Positions 25,150 to 34,233 of a stretch of 51,847 bases of DNA are shown here, one piece after another. A model generated the notes under the pieces. The model did not search any database. It was not told the DNA's origin and worked only from the letters and a program-made list of their open reading frames with translations. A program made the translations under genes and the position numbers. How positions within the stretch are numbered: the stretch's first letter is position 1; every line of letters begins with the position of its first letter. The stretch is from JAWKRB01 sp041389885 (lineage in GTDB: Bacteria > Myxococcota_A > Polyangia > Polyangiales > Ga0077539): assembly GCA_041389885.1 (NCBI GenBank), contig JAWKRB010000046.1:1-51847 (forward strand). Reading direction: 5' to 3'.

Positions 25150-25354
25150 CCTCCATGCCAACTCAGGTTGGCGGTGATGTGCCCCCGCGGAGCGCGGGGA
25201 GGGGGAGCCCTCGGGGCGGAAAGCGCGGCGGAGTCCCGTTGGCGTCGAGATTGCTGTAGATCAACGCATGGAACAGGATTGCTGGCGTTCGCAGGTGTCT
25301 GTATCTTCGCGCGGCCGGTCGGTCCCGTCCGACCACAAGGAGCAGTGGGTTGTG

Positions 25355-27214
25355 ATGGAGTCTCGTAGCGGATTTCGACAGGCGATTCGGGTACTTGCGG
25401 CGCTCTGCGCGCTCGGTGCGGGCGCGGCGGGTTGTCTCGACCGCCCCGTCGCGGCGCCCGAGCCGCGGCTGACCTCCGCGGTGGTTCTCCCCGTGGAGAA
25501 CAACACGGTGGACCAGGTCGACATCCTCTTCGAGATCGATAACTCGAACTCGATGCGCGACAACCAGACCAACCTCGCGCGGAACTTCAACGTGCTGATC
25601 TCTCAGCTCGTGAACCCGCCGATCAACCCGATGACCATGCGCCGGGACTATCCCCCGGTGAAGAGCATGCACGTCGGCGTGGTCTCGTCTGACCTCGGGA
25701 CGCCGGGCTCGATGGTCCCCTCGTGCGCGAACAGCGACGTGGGCGACGACGGGCTCTTGAACCCGATCCGCAACGGGCCCGCGATTCGCTCGCACCAGCC
25801 GTGGTCGCAGTCGATCCCCCCCGGCGTGCGCCCGATGCGCTGCGAGAACCGCCCGGACCAGTACCCGAACTTTCTCGAGTTCAACGCCGACACCACGGAG
25901 CCGCTGGCGTTCACCGAAGACTTCGTGTGCAACGCGCTGCTCTGGGTCAGCGGCTGCGGCCTCGAGCAGCAGCTCGAGTCGGCGTACCGCGCGCTCGTGA
26001 TCCGTCAGTCCCGCGCGGGCATCCCCGGGAACATGGACCCCAACGCGGGCTTCGTGCGTGAGAACGCCGTGCTCGCGATCGTGCTCGTGACCGACGAAGA
26101 AGACGGCTCGACGCGCGACTGCCGCTACCGCGAGCCGGGCGACCCCGACGGCACCTGCCCCGCCGACGGCAGCGGGAGCCGGCTGGGCGTGTTCGACAGC
26201 ACCAACCCCAACTGGTCGAGCGCCGACCTCAACCTGCGCTTCTACATGTACCAGCCGGGCGGCGCGCAGGACCCGACGTGGCCCCTCAACCGCTACATCG
26301 ACCCGATGCGCCCGGCCCGCGGCTTCACCTCGCTCAAGCCCGGTCGCCCCGACTTCGTGATCTTCGCGGCCATCGCGGGCGTGCCGATCAACCTCCCGCA
26401 GGTGGCGGGCAGCAGCAACCCCAACGACCCCGCGAACATCGACTGGACCGCGCTGCTCGGCAACAACCCCGACGGCTCCGAGGGTCTGGTCTCGATGTCG
26501 ACCGAGGGCCCCGTCTCGATGCGCCAGCGCAACGCGGACATGAACTGCTCGACCCGCGTCGTCCCCGCCTGTCGTCGCGAGGGCAGCACCTACGACCCCA
26601 TGGCGTGTGACACCACGCGGCAGTACTTCGCGTGGCCCTCGCGCCGCATCGCCGAGGTCGCGCGTCGCTTCGCGGTGACCTACCAGGGCAACGGCACGAT
26701 CAGCTCGATCTGCAAGAACGACTACTCCGACGCGCTCCGCACCATCGTGCAGCGCATCCAGAGCCGCCTCGGCGGCCGCTGCCTGCCGCGCATCCTCGAG
26801 ACCACGCCGCGCATCTGCTGCGACGCGATGGGTCAGCCCGCGGGCTGCGTCCCGGCGACGCAGGCGAACCGCGACGGCGGCGTGGCCTGCACGCCGGCCT
26901 CGCCCATGACCACCGTGCAGGTGAACTGCACCGTGCGCGAGTCGCTGCCCTCGTCGGTGACGGCGGCGAGCTGGTGCGTGCCCGCCCGCGGCCGTCGCCC
27001 CGGCGGCCTCGACACGAACCGTCGCGAGACCTGCATCGTGAACCAGCTCCCGGTGGTCATCGGCCAGCGCCCGGCCAGCGGCGAGGGCTTCTTCTACGAC
27101 ACCACGCCGGGTGAGGGCGCCGACGCCTGCCCGCAGCGCATCTCGTTCACGAACAACGCGAACCTCGCCCCCGGCGCCTCGGCCATCATCGAGTGCGTCC
27201 AGTCTCAGAACTGA
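25355..27214 (+). CDS. VWA-domain lipoprotein, copy 2
   Basis: A 619-residue paralogue of the gene before it. The signal is lipobox AGAAGC, residue 26; the MIDAS motif is DILFEIDNSNSM; and the Cys-rich C-terminal module is the same (RICCDAMGQPAGC). ATG 25355 has AAGGAG upstream at 25338; an earlier in-frame ATG (25268) is less likely because it would place a polar stretch before the signal. The central part (about 26040-26550) is almost identical to copy 1 at DNA level, which suggests recent duplication or gene conversion. A strong hairpin terminator follows at 27245. Confidence 0.84.
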   Translation: MESRSGFRQAIRVLAALCALGAGAAGCLDRPVAAPEPRLTSAVVLPVENNTVDQVDILFEIDNSNSMRDNQTNLARNFNVLISQLVNPPINPMTMRRDYPPVKSMHVGVVSSDLGTPGSMVPSCANSDVGDDGLLNPIRNGPAIRSHQPWSQSIPPGVRPMRCENRPDQYPNFLEFNADTTEPLAFTEDFVCNALLWVSGCGLEQQLESAYRALVIRQSRAGIPGNMDPNAGFVRENAVLAIVLVTDEEDGSTRDCRYREPGDPDGTCPADGSGSRLGVFDSTNPNWSSADLNLRFYMYQPGGAQDPTWPLNRYIDPMRPARGFTSLKPGRPDFVIFAAIAGVPINLPQVAGSSNPNDPANIDWTALLGNNPDGSEGLVSMSTEGPVSMRQRNADMNCSTRVVPACRREGSTYDPMACDTTRQYFAWPSRRIAEVARRFAVTYQGNGTISSICKNDYSDALRTIVQRIQSRLGGRCLPRILETTPRICCDAMGQPAGCVPATQANRDGGVACTPASPMTTVQVNCTVRESLPSSVTAASWCVPARGRRPGGLDTNRRETCIVNQLPVVIGQRPASGEGFFYDTTPGEGADACPQRISFTNNANLAPGASAIIECVQSQN

Positions 27215-27244
27215 GCCCTCCCCGCCTCCCTCGGTCACGCGCGA

Positions 27245-27275
27245 CCCCTTCTCCCACCTCGGGAGGAGGGGTTTT
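27245..27275 (+). terminator. Rho-independent terminator after VWA copy 2
   Basis: An 11-base-pair stem (27245-27255 with 27261-27271, one G-U pair), a five-base loop, then TTTT at 27272-27275. It lies 30 bases past the stop of the VWA gene. Strongest terminator pattern seen in the window. Confidence 0.8.
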
Positions 27276-27343
27276 GCGCGTCTGGCGCATCGCGGCGAAC
27301 GCGGCGCGTCGAGCGACCCTGGGTCGCGATGGCCCAACGAAGA

Positions 27344-27380
27344 GCCCCTCTCCCGAACTGAGGTCAGACGGGAGAGGGGC
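27344..27380. terminator. Second hairpin, truncated by IS insertion
   Basis: A 12-base-pair perfect stem (GCCCCTCTCCCG at 27344-27355 with 27369-27380) around a 13-base loop. Its 3' stem end is part of the 11-base duplicated target of the IS element that starts at 27387, so the element inserted at the foot of the hairpin. It lacks a T tract and could serve as a second or bidirectional terminator, or be just an insertion hotspot. Confidence 0.5.
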
Positions 27381-27386
27381 CCAGGG

Positions 27387-28769
27387 CATAGGCGTTAAGC
27401 AATAGGAGCTCCTGTGGTATCCGGGGGCATGGACGAGAACCCGATGACCCCCGCCGGCTGGGCGACGATCCAGTCGTTCCTGCCGAAGAACTGGACGCAG
27501 CGGGCGGAAGAGCTGCGGCTCTGCCGCTCGATCCGCTCGGCCACCGGCGAGGAGAAGGCCAAGCTCCGGGATCCCGGGGTGCTTCTGCGACTGGTGCTGC
27601 ATCACGTGCAGACCGTGAGTTCCCTCGACCAGACCGTGGCGCTGGCGGCTGCGTCGAAGCTGGTGGACGTGTCGGCCGTCGCGCTCCATTACCGCATGCG
27701 CGCGGTCGGTCCCTGGCTCTCGGAGCTGGCGGCGCAGATGATCGGTGCGCCGGAGATGTTCGACGCGGCGCGGTGGGCGGGCTTTCGGATCTTCTGCACC
27801 GACGCGACCACGGGAACGCGACCGGGCGCGATGGGCACAACCTTCCGTGTCCACTACCGCATCCACGCACAAACCCTGCGTCCCGAGCAGGCGCACTTCA
27901 CCGACGACAAGGGCGGCGAGACCCTTCGAAACTTCGCCATCCAGCCGGGCGACCTGGATCTGGTGGACCGTGCCTACAGCACCCCGCCGAGCATCGAGCA
28001 CTCGGTCATCCACGGCGGCGACCTGATCGTCCGCTACAACCGCGGGACGTTGCCCGTGCTCGACGCCCGCCGCCGCCAACCGATCGACGTGGAGGCGTGG
28101 GTGCTCGCGCGCCGAACGCGAGACCAGGCTCGCAGCCGAGCGGTGATCGTCGAATGCAAGGGCTGCGCAGTCTTCGGACGCATGATCGCGATTCGCTTGC
28201 CCAGGCCGCAGGCAAAGAAGGCCCGGCGGCGGTTGCTCAAGGAGAAGGGCAAGGACGCGAGCGAGAGGGACCTGCTGTGGTCCGAGTACGTGGTGGTCTT
28301 CACGACGGTGCCCGCCGAGATGCTGTCGGACGAAGCAATCCTTGCTCTGTACCGCCTGAGGTGGCAGGTGGAGCTTCACATCAAACGTGACAAATCGCTG
28401 GGCGGCCTCGATCGGCTGCCCAACTTCCGGCCCGACACAATCGAGGGCTGGGTCAGCGCCAAGCTCCTGCTCGGCGCCCTCGCACGCCGGATGGTGTGCG
28501 AGGCTTTTCCCCCCGAAGCCGAGTCCAACGGGCGAGGTCCCGTGCTCGCTGCCTGAGGAGGTCGAGCCGTGTACGCCCAAGCAATGGGCGCTGCTCAAGA
28601 TCGTGCACCAATTGCTCTCGGCCGCCCTACTGCCCATCACGCTCGACGCGTTCCTGGGGCTCGCTCCAAGCATCGCCGAGCGACTCCGATCGAACCACCC
28701 GCCCTCGCGCCCGGCCGCCCTCGCCGCGTGCCTCGAATTTCTCCGCAAATGTGTCGCTTAACGCCGATG
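27387..28769 (+). mobile_element. IS4-family insertion sequence, 1383 bp, with 11-bp target duplication
   Basis: The ends are imperfect inverted repeats: CATAGGCGTTAAGC at 27387-27400 and its complement GCTTAACGCCGATG at 28756-28769 (13 of 14 positions agree). GGGGCCCAGGG occurs immediately outside both ends (27376-27386 and 28770-28780), an 11-base target duplication as expected for this family. It encodes one transposase, split by a frame shift, whose final stop codon lies inside the right repeat. The element lies next to a hairpin and between unrelated genes, disrupting none of them. Confidence 0.92.
27429..28761 (+). pseudogene. IS4-type transposase, interrupted by a frame shift near 28530
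   Basis: The DDE catalytic residues can be placed: Asp in FCTDATTGT, Asp in DLDLVDRAYS and Glu in the YREK signature (YRLRWQVELHIKRDK), which is diagnostic for IS4. The first frame stops at 28556. The C-terminal part (EVEPCTPKQW, then a hydrophobic segment ending LRKCVA) continues in the +1 frame to a stop at 28761. No convincing slippery sequence is visible at the switch, so it looks like a decaying gene rather than programmed frameshifting; a sequencing error is possible. Start taken at ATG 27429 (GTG 27414 also in frame). Confidence 0.85.
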
Positions 28770-28811
28770 GGGGCCCAGGGTGTTCTTGGGGGATGAGGGC
28801 GAGCGCCCGAG

Positions 28812-29606
28812 TCAGCGCAGGCAGACCTGGTACATGCTGACGTAGCTGCTGTTGGGGAAGGTCGTGCGTCCCTCGAAGCAGCCGTCGATGCCGAAGCCGT
28901 CGAAGGTCGCGACGGTGTTGCCGTTGTCGGTGTAGGTCATCTGCAGGCGGTTCGGCGCGGGCTGGGACCAGGTGCCGAAGTAGATCCCCGCGGCCTCTCC
29001 GAGAAAATCGAGGGTGCCGTTCGCGTGGAGCACGGTCTCGTGCTCCATGATCGAGCTCGGGTAGAGCTCGCACTCGAAGAACGACGTGAGGTTCGTGCCC
29101 GTGCAGTGCCGCACGAGGGTCTGCCGCGGCGCGTTCACCGCGACGTTCACCGCGGTCAGCGAGAGCGTCTGCGAGGAGCTGTTGTTCGAGAGGTTGCTGT
29201 CGTTCGAGGTCGACGCCGTCGCGCTCAGCTCGACCGGCGCGCTGCTGTAGGGGACCGCGAGGTCGAACCACACCGGCGTCGAGCGGTTGGCGCGGAGGTT
29301 CGTGATCGCGCAGACCAGCGTCGTGCCCGACACGCTGCAGCGGCCGTCGCGAGAGCCCAGGTCGCCGAGGACGTGCACCGTCGGGCTGGTGTGGGTCTGC
29401 GGGAGCTGGATGGTCAGCGTCGCCGTGCTCGCCGTCGCGTTGCCCACGTTGGCGACGTTCACGGTGTAGCGGGCGTTGGCGCCGAAGTTCACGCCCGAGG
29501 GGGCGCTGATCGACACGGCGAGGTTCGGGCGCCGGGGGCCCGCGTGGGCGACGGCGCTGAACGACAGGGCGGAGAGGGCGAAGGCGATGAGGGGACGGTG
29601 GTTCAT
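28812..29606 (-). CDS. Secreted CARDB/DUF11-type beta-sandwich protein
   Basis: A 264-residue exported protein with a signal peptide (residues 1-22, cleavage after AVAHA). The body has the alternating strands of CARDB/DUF11 repeats (NLAVSISAPSGVNFGANARY; TVNVANVGNATASTATLTIQ), which occur in surface and secreted proteins. The C-terminal part (IMEHETVLHANGTLDF) lacks a named family. ATG 29606 has AAGGA nine bases upstream; the frame is open further upstream but without a signal peptide. Its stop is 42 bases from the IS4 element. Function unknown. Confidence 0.7.
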   Translation of the reverse strand: MNHRPLIAFALSALSFSAVAHAGPRRPNLAVSISAPSGVNFGANARYTVNVANVGNATASTATLTIQLPQTHTSPTVHVLGDLGSRDGRCSVSGTTLVCAITNLRANRSTPVWFDLAVPYSSAPVELSATASTSNDSNLSNNSSSQTLSLTAVNVAVNAPRQTLVRHCTGTNLTSFFECELYPSSIMEHETVLHANGTLDFLGEAAGIYFGTWSQPAPNRLQMTYTDNGNTVATFDGFGIDGCFEGRTTFPNSSYVSMYQVCLR

Positions 29607-29751
29607 GGCGCAGGTGTCCTTCTCGGGCGCGACGAGGTCGGCGCCCGTGGGAGAGGGAGGCGCTCCGGCGGCGGCACAGGAGCGTTCTGCGTGCGATTGA
29701 CCGCCCGCGGGACCTTCCGTCACGAAAATCGTCGCGGGGTGAAGAACGCGG

Positions 29752-30309
29752 TCAGGGAGACGGGCCGCAGCGCATCGTCATGAGCGAGCAGACGGGCCCC
29801 GCCGGGTCGAGGACGCACTCCGCGTCGCGACGACACGACGCGCCCCGCGCCACGTCGAGGGGGGTGACGCGGGCGTCTCCGCGAATGTCACTGCCCGTCC
29901 CGCCCGTGGCCGAGTCTTTCGTGCCGAGGGCGTCGAGGAGCGGCGCCGCGTCGGTTCCCCCGACCCCGCCGAGGTCGGTCGTCGCGAGCGCGCCCGCCTC
30001 GGGCCGCCCTCCGTCACCGAGGATGGCGGTGGAGACGTCGCGATCGAACACGAGGGAGTCGGGCCTGCCTCCCCCGTCGAGCCCAGGCTGGGGCGTCGTC
30101 GAGGCGTCGACGCCCTCGATCGCGCCCAGGTCTGGGGTCGCCCCCGCGTCGAAGGGCGGCGCGACGACGTCGACCGCGAGGGCCGCGTCGGGGTTCTCGC
30201 CCACGAGCGCCGTGATGGCGCACCCCGAGGTCGCCAGGCCGAGACAGAGCGTGCTGCGCGCGAGGAGCCTCATGCGTCGATCGAGGAGTATACGGCGCGC
30301 GCGCCTCAT
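29752..30309 (-). CDS. Small lipoprotein with disordered Asp/Gly-rich body
   Basis: A 185-residue protein with an Arg-rich start and a lipobox (LATSGC). The body is low-complexity, rich in Asp, Gly, Ala and Pro, and ends with a small Cys module (CRRDAECVLDPAGPVC, RC). The ATG at 30309 overlaps the stop of the upstream gene in the pattern ATGA, so this is likely the last gene of the ECF operon; ATG 30273 would give a shorter leader. A Cys module of this spacing is common at the end of myxobacterial lipoproteins. Function unknown. Confidence 0.7.
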   Translation of the reverse strand: MRRARRILLDRRMRLLARSTLCLGLATSGCAITALVGENPDAALAVDVVAPPFDAGATPDLGAIEGVDASTTPQPGLDGGGRPDSLVFDRDVSTAILGDGGRPEAGALATTDLGGVGGTDAAPLLDALGTKDSATGGTGSDIRGDARVTPLDVARGASCRRDAECVLDPAGPVCSLMTMRCGPSP

Positions 30310-30989
30310 CGCAGCGCCGCATCGACCGCCGGGCGCAGCGCGTGGCGCGGGTGCCTCTGCCGAAACCGCGAGGCGACCTCTTCGGCCTCGGCGCGCCGCC
30401 CCGCGCGCACGAGCGCGCGCACCCGGAGCAGCTCCCGCTCCGGGGCGAGCTGCCCCCGGCGAAAGCGATGGGCGTGCTCGTCGAGGCGACGCAGCGCGCC
30501 GGTGGCGTCGCCGCCGCGGAGGGCCACCCGCGCGCCGTCGAGGAGCGCCTGCTCCGCCGCGAGGTCGTCGCGCTCGTCATGCGATCGATGTCGCTGGGGC
30601 GCAGGGGCTTCGGTGACGTCGCGGGGCGCGGGCGCGGGCGCGGGCGCGGGCACCTCGACGCGCACCACGCGCTCTCGGGTGACCACGCGCTCTCGGGTGA
30701 CCACGCGCTCGGGGGGAGCGCCGCGGGTGAGGTGGTAGACCCCGGCGCCCAGGAGCGCGCCCAGCACGAAGCCCGCGAGGGTCTGCCACGGCGCGCGAAA
30801 GAAGGGACCGCGCCGTGACGTAGACCGGACGTCGCCCGAAGGCGCCGCGGCCTCGGCCACGACCCGCGCGTCGAGGGCGCGGAGCATGCGGTCTGAGACC
30901 TCGGGCGCGAGCGCCTCGGGTTCACGCGCGAGGTCGAGCATGGCGCGAAGCTCCGGCGGGAGGTCGTCGATGGGTTCGTGCTGGCTCAT
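30306..30989 (-). CDS. Membrane protein next to ECF sigma factor, probable anti-sigma factor
   Basis: A 227-residue protein: N-terminal cytoplasmic helices (1-65), one membrane helix (about residues 70-88, WQTLAGFVLGALLGAGVY), an Ala/Pro linker, and a periplasmic helical C-terminus with TPR-like character (AALRGGDATGALRRLDEH pattern). Its start overlaps the sigma factor stop (ATGA), the classical sigma/anti-sigma order. The N-terminal region would hold the sigma factor inactive at the membrane until a signal is sensed. No zinc-finger anti-sigma motif is visible, so this role rests on position and topology. Confidence 0.65.
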   Translation of the reverse strand: MSQHEPIDDLPPELRAMLDLAREPEALAPEVSDRMLRALDARVVAEAAAPSGDVRSTSRRGPFFRAPWQTLAGFVLGALLGAGVYHLTRGAPPERVVTRERVVTRERVVRVEVPAPAPAPAPRDVTEAPAPQRHRSHDERDDLAAEQALLDGARVALRGGDATGALRRLDEHAHRFRRGQLAPERELLRVRALVRAGRRAEAEEVASRFRQRHPRHALRPAVDAALR

Positions 30990-31576
30990 CGACCCGTCCT
31001 CCCGGATTGGAGCCTGGCGACCTCCGCGCGAAAGTCCTCACGGGCCAGGCGCAGCCGTGAGTACGCGGTGTTGAGGGGGACATCGAGGGTGCGCGCGATC
31101 TCAGGCACGGGGCAACCGTCGAGGTCGTGCAGGATGAACACCGCGCGTCGATCGATCTCCAGCGCGAGGAGCGCCCGCTCGACGAGGGACCTCGCCTGAC
31201 GCGCCGCGAGGGCGTCTTCGGCGTCTGCGCCCCCCACCGCGAGGTGCTTGTCGTCGAGCTCCGTGGGCACCTCGGGGTGTCGCCGTCGGTGCCGCCGCCA
31301 CTCGGAGGCGACGCGGTGCGCGATGCCGAAGATCCAAGGGCGCAAGGGGCGCGAGGGGTCGTACTCGCTCAAGAGACGAAAGACTCGGAGCATCACCTCC
31401 TGGGTGAGGTCTTCGACGTCGGAGGGGTGCACGCCCAGGCGACGGAGCGTCGCGAGGGTGTACCCGGCCTCTCGGAGAAAGAGCTCGCGAAACCGCGCAT
31501 CCTCAGAGGGGAGCACGATCCCGGAGCGGTCACGCTGCACAGGGGGCTCTTGGCCGGCGGGGAGAGAATCCGTCAC
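30986..31576 (-). CDS. ECF-family RNA polymerase sigma factor
   Basis: A 196-residue sigma-70 of the ECF type. Region 2 (about residues 38-105) contains DVEDLTQEVMLRVFRLL and PWIFGIAHRVASEWRR; region 4 (about 135-185) contains the helix-turn-helix PEIARTLDVPLNTAYSRLR. GTG 31576 overlaps the stop of the upstream gene (GTGA), so translation is coupled. It sits between an outer-membrane-type protein and a putative anti-sigma factor; target promoters are likely to include this operon, as many ECF factors autoregulate, though no promoter motif was identified. Confidence 0.94.
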   Translation of the reverse strand: MTDSLPAGQEPPVQRDRSGIVLPSEDARFRELFLREAGYTLATLRRLGVHPSDVEDLTQEVMLRVFRLLSEYDPSRPLRPWIFGIAHRVASEWRRHRRRHPEVPTELDDKHLAVGGADAEDALAARQARSLVERALLALEIDRRAVFILHDLDGCPVPEIARTLDVPLNTAYSRLRLAREDFRAEVARLQSGRTGR

Positions 31577-32592
31577 GGGATTCGCGCGCCCACCCCGATC
31601 CCGACCGTTCCCGCGACGGCGGGGGTCTCCCACACGGTCTGCCGGTCGATGAGGTGCGTGGTCGGGGTCATGGGCGCGAGGAGCTCCGCGGTGAGCCTCG
31701 CGCGAAACGGACCGAGCCTCGGTGACTCCAGCGTTCCGCGGATTCCTGCGAGAAAGAAGGGGGTGACCGCGTCGTGCGAGACCCCGACGTCGAAGCCCTC
31801 GCCGCGCATCGCGCCCCCGGCGACCACCAGACACCCCGACACGAACGACGCGCCCACGCAGGCCCCCGCCGTCGCGAGGTAGGTGCTCACGCGCACCGAC
31901 CCGTCGCGCTCGCGCAGGGCGACGGGCGCGAAGGCGAGCAGCCCCGCGGTGACCCTCCCGTACGCGAAGCGCCACTCGACGTTCACCCGCGCGCCGAAGG
32001 CGAGCGAGGGCGCGAGGTTCACCCCCATGAGCGCGTCGGCGCTGAGCTCCCACCCCCGCTCGGGCGGCGTCACCGGCGCGAGGCGAGGCGGCGGTGGCGC
32101 GACGGGCGGGGCGACGGGCGGGGCGACGGGCGCGGGGGCGACGACCGGGGCGACCGGCGCCTCGGGCGCGGGGAGGGGCTGCGGCGGAGGGGGCTCGACG
32201 GGCGCCGGAGGCGAGGGCGGCAGGGCCTCGATGGCCAGGCTCAGGGCGAGGGCCGCCGACGCGCCCAGGGCCTCGCAGGAGCGCTCGCGGGTGCGCAGCG
32301 CGCGGGGGGGAGACGGGGGGCCGTCGAGCTCGCCCACGCGGAGCTCGGCGACGAGCCAGCGGCCGCGTCGCACGAAGGCCAGCTCGACGCGGGAGCTCGC
32401 GGGCTCGACGAAGGGGTCGTGGCCGAGGCGTCCGCGCACGGCCTCGCGCAGGAGCTCGCCGTCGGGGCAGCGCTCGGCCCCCACGCCGCGGGAGACGTGC
32501 AGGCGCACCCGGCGCGGCGGCGCGTCTTGCGCGAACGCGAGGGGCGCGGCGAGGAGGGCCGCGAGGGCGGCGATGGAGACCCGTGGGAGCAA
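31573..32592 (-). CDS. Outer-membrane-type protein with Pro-rich linker
   Basis: A 339-residue exported protein. TTG 32592 is the only in-frame start that gives a signal peptide (SIAALAALLAAPLAFAQD). Residues about 25-120 form a small domain with cysteines (GAERCPDGELL, ERSCEALG). A Pro/Ala/Val linker follows, then a C-terminal set of amphipathic strands (from about residue 185) typical of outer-membrane beta barrels, ending TVGIGVGARIP. It lies 29 bases after a PNGase F-like lipoprotein gene and overlaps the sigma factor start. The family was not recognised. Confidence 0.7.
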   Translation of the reverse strand: MLPRVSIAALAALLAAPLAFAQDAPPRRVRLHVSRGVGAERCPDGELLREAVRGRLGHDPFVEPASSRVELAFVRRGRWLVAELRVGELDGPPSPPRALRTRERSCEALGASAALALSLAIEALPPSPPAPVEPPPPQPLPAPEAPVAPVVAPAPVAPPVAPPVAPPPPRLAPVTPPERGWELSADALMGVNLAPSLAFGARVNVEWRFAYGRVTAGLLAFAPVALRERDGSVRVSTYLATAGACVGASFVSGCLVVAGGAMRGEGFDVGVSHDAVTPFFLAGIRGTLESPRLGPFRARLTAELLAPMTPTTHLIDRQTVWETPAVAGTVGIGVGARIP

Positions 32593-32621
32593 CGCGCCCG
32601 CGAGTCTGCCACGGCGCGCGC

Positions 32622-33737
32622 TCAGTCGGTCAGGAGCAAGAAGGCCGAGACCCGGTAGTAGGGCTCGGTGTGCGTGCTGTCGTTGTAGTCGCAGCTCGTG
32701 CGAAACACGCAGCCGGTGCAGGGCGTCGAGCCCGGTCGGCAGGTGTTCACGAACTCCTCGACGTCGTAGCCCACGGTGTGGGCGCCGGCGGCGGGGGCGG
32801 CGGGGAGCTCGACGACCCAGGGGCGCGCGAGGTCGCCGGGGCACCACCCCGCGCGGGAGGGCTGCCAGTTGCCGCGCTGGTTCGAGATGGGGTTCTCGGC
32901 GCAGTCGTCGCGCCAGAGCGCGTGCTCGAAGCGCTGGTCGTCGAAGGTCACCGTGTGCGTGCGCGCGCAGAACTCGGCGCAGTTGTCGCGGTTGCCCTGG
33001 CCGTGCCCCGTGGTGGTCACCCAGAGCCGCGCGCCGCCGACGCCCGCGGGCACCTCGACCCGTCGCGGGGCGAGCTGCGCCGCCACCGGGTTCGTCGGGT
33101 CGCCGTACACCGCGCGCGACCACCCGAGCGGAATCACCTGCCGCACAGGGTGTTCGATCACGCCGGGGTCGAGCTGAATCGACGCGGTGACGAGCCACCC
33201 GTTGCCCGCGGCGTTGCCCGGACCGACCCAGGTGTCGATGAAGACCCGCGCGCGACGCGGGCCGTGAAAGAGCGGCATGAGGTCGGTGACGTCGAGGGTC
33301 CAGGTGCCGCCGACGCCGTAGGGGGTGATGAAGCGCGCGAGCTCGAGCTCGGTCGCCGCGCCGCCGTCGCCGTCGTCGCCGTCGAGGAGCGAGAGCGAGG
33401 CCACGCGGTCCCACGCGTCGCAGCGGTTGGAGGGGCAGGCGAGGGTGAGGGTGAGCGTGGCGCGCGCGTAGGTCTCGTCGGGAAAGCGCGCGTCGCCGTC
33501 GACCGTGCGTCGGTTCTCGCCGCCGCCGAAGTACACGTGCGCGCGCTCGAAGAGCGACACCGTCACGGGCTCGGTCGGCGCGGGGGGCGCGTCGGGCGCG
33601 TCGACGGGAGACGTGACGTCGAGGGCGCGCGCGTCGACCGGGGACGACGCGTCGAGGGGCGCGCTCGCGGGCGCGGAGTCACACCCGTAGAGGGAGAGCG
33701 TCGCGAGCAGGGCGAGGTGTGCGGCGTGTCTCAACAT
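32622..33737 (-). CDS. PNGase F-like lipoprotein (peptide N-glycosidase family)
   Basis: A 371-residue lipoprotein (lipobox SLYGC) with an Ala/Pro/Asp-rich linker. The rest follows PNGase F: CDAWDRVASLSLLD, RFITPYGVGGTW, VFIDTWVGPGNAAGNGWL, then TTGHGQGNRDNCAEFC and NPISNQRGNW, with the closing RAGWCPG. The Flavobacterium enzyme removes N-linked glycans from proteins; length and Cys pattern agree with a catalytically organised protein. The head of a five-gene operon with an ECF sigma factor, it would act at the outer surface. It may act on glycoproteins of prey, hosts or the cell itself, but the substrate is not shown by the sequence. Confidence 0.85.
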   Translation of the reverse strand: MLRHAAHLALLATLSLYGCDSAPASAPLDASSPVDARALDVTSPVDAPDAPPAPTEPVTVSLFERAHVYFGGGENRRTVDGDARFPDETYARATLTLTLACPSNRCDAWDRVASLSLLDGDDGDGGAATELELARFITPYGVGGTWTLDVTDLMPLFHGPRRARVFIDTWVGPGNAAGNGWLVTASIQLDPGVIEHPVRQVIPLGWSRAVYGDPTNPVAAQLAPRRVEVPAGVGGARLWVTTTGHGQGNRDNCAEFCARTHTVTFDDQRFEHALWRDDCAENPISNQRGNWQPSRAGWCPGDLARPWVVELPAAPAAGAHTVGYDVEEFVNTCRPGSTPCTGCVFRTSCDYNDSTHTEPYYRVSAFLLLTD

Positions 33738-33952
33738 GCCCGCGCATCCTCGCACGATCGCCGCCGCGGAGGCGTCAACGGAGACGCGTAGAAATGTCAT
33801 GCGCGGGCCGAGAAAATAAGCTCGATCGCTGGAGCTCTCGCGCCGCGGGGCGTAGCGTGGAGCCTGCTTCGACTGAGCATCGAGAGTGACGCGCGCGCGG
33901 GTGGCGGGCGCGGCTGCAGTGTGGGTCTCCGACGAAAGGAACGGTGATTCTC

Positions 33953-34216
33953 ATGGGCGCTCAACGATCCCTCGGGTTCGATGACATCGGCACGGCGTGG
34001 CGCTTCGTCGAGGAGTGCGAAGACGACGAGCCTGGCGTCTGGGGCCACGAGCTCGTCCTCGGCCGCGCGACGCTCGACGCCGACGGGGTGTACCGCGAGC
34101 ACGCGGTCTCTCCCGGCGTCGACTACTCGTCGCTCACCTCGCGGCGCGTGCTTCGCCCTGAAGACGCGGTCATCGCGCGCATCGACCGCGCGCGCCGCAA
34201 GCGCGAGTCGCACTGA
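33953..34216 (+). CDS. Small acidic protein, unknown function
   Basis: An 87-residue soluble protein: acidic at the start (VEECEDDEPG), then basic, ending in IARIDRARRKRESH. No motif is recognised. AAAGGA at 33935 precedes both the GTG at 33944 (3 bases away) and ATG 33953 (12 bases away), so the exact start is open. It lies divergent from the PNGase-type gene (33738-33952 is intergenic with nothing recognised other than this leader) and 17 bases before a CusF-like gene on the same strand. Confidence 0.55.
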   Translation: MGAQRSLGFDDIGTAWRFVEECEDDEPGVWGHELVLGRATLDADGVYREHAVSPGVDYSSLTSRRVLRPEDAVIARIDRARRKRESH

Positions 34217-34233
34217 TCTGCTACGACGGCGCC

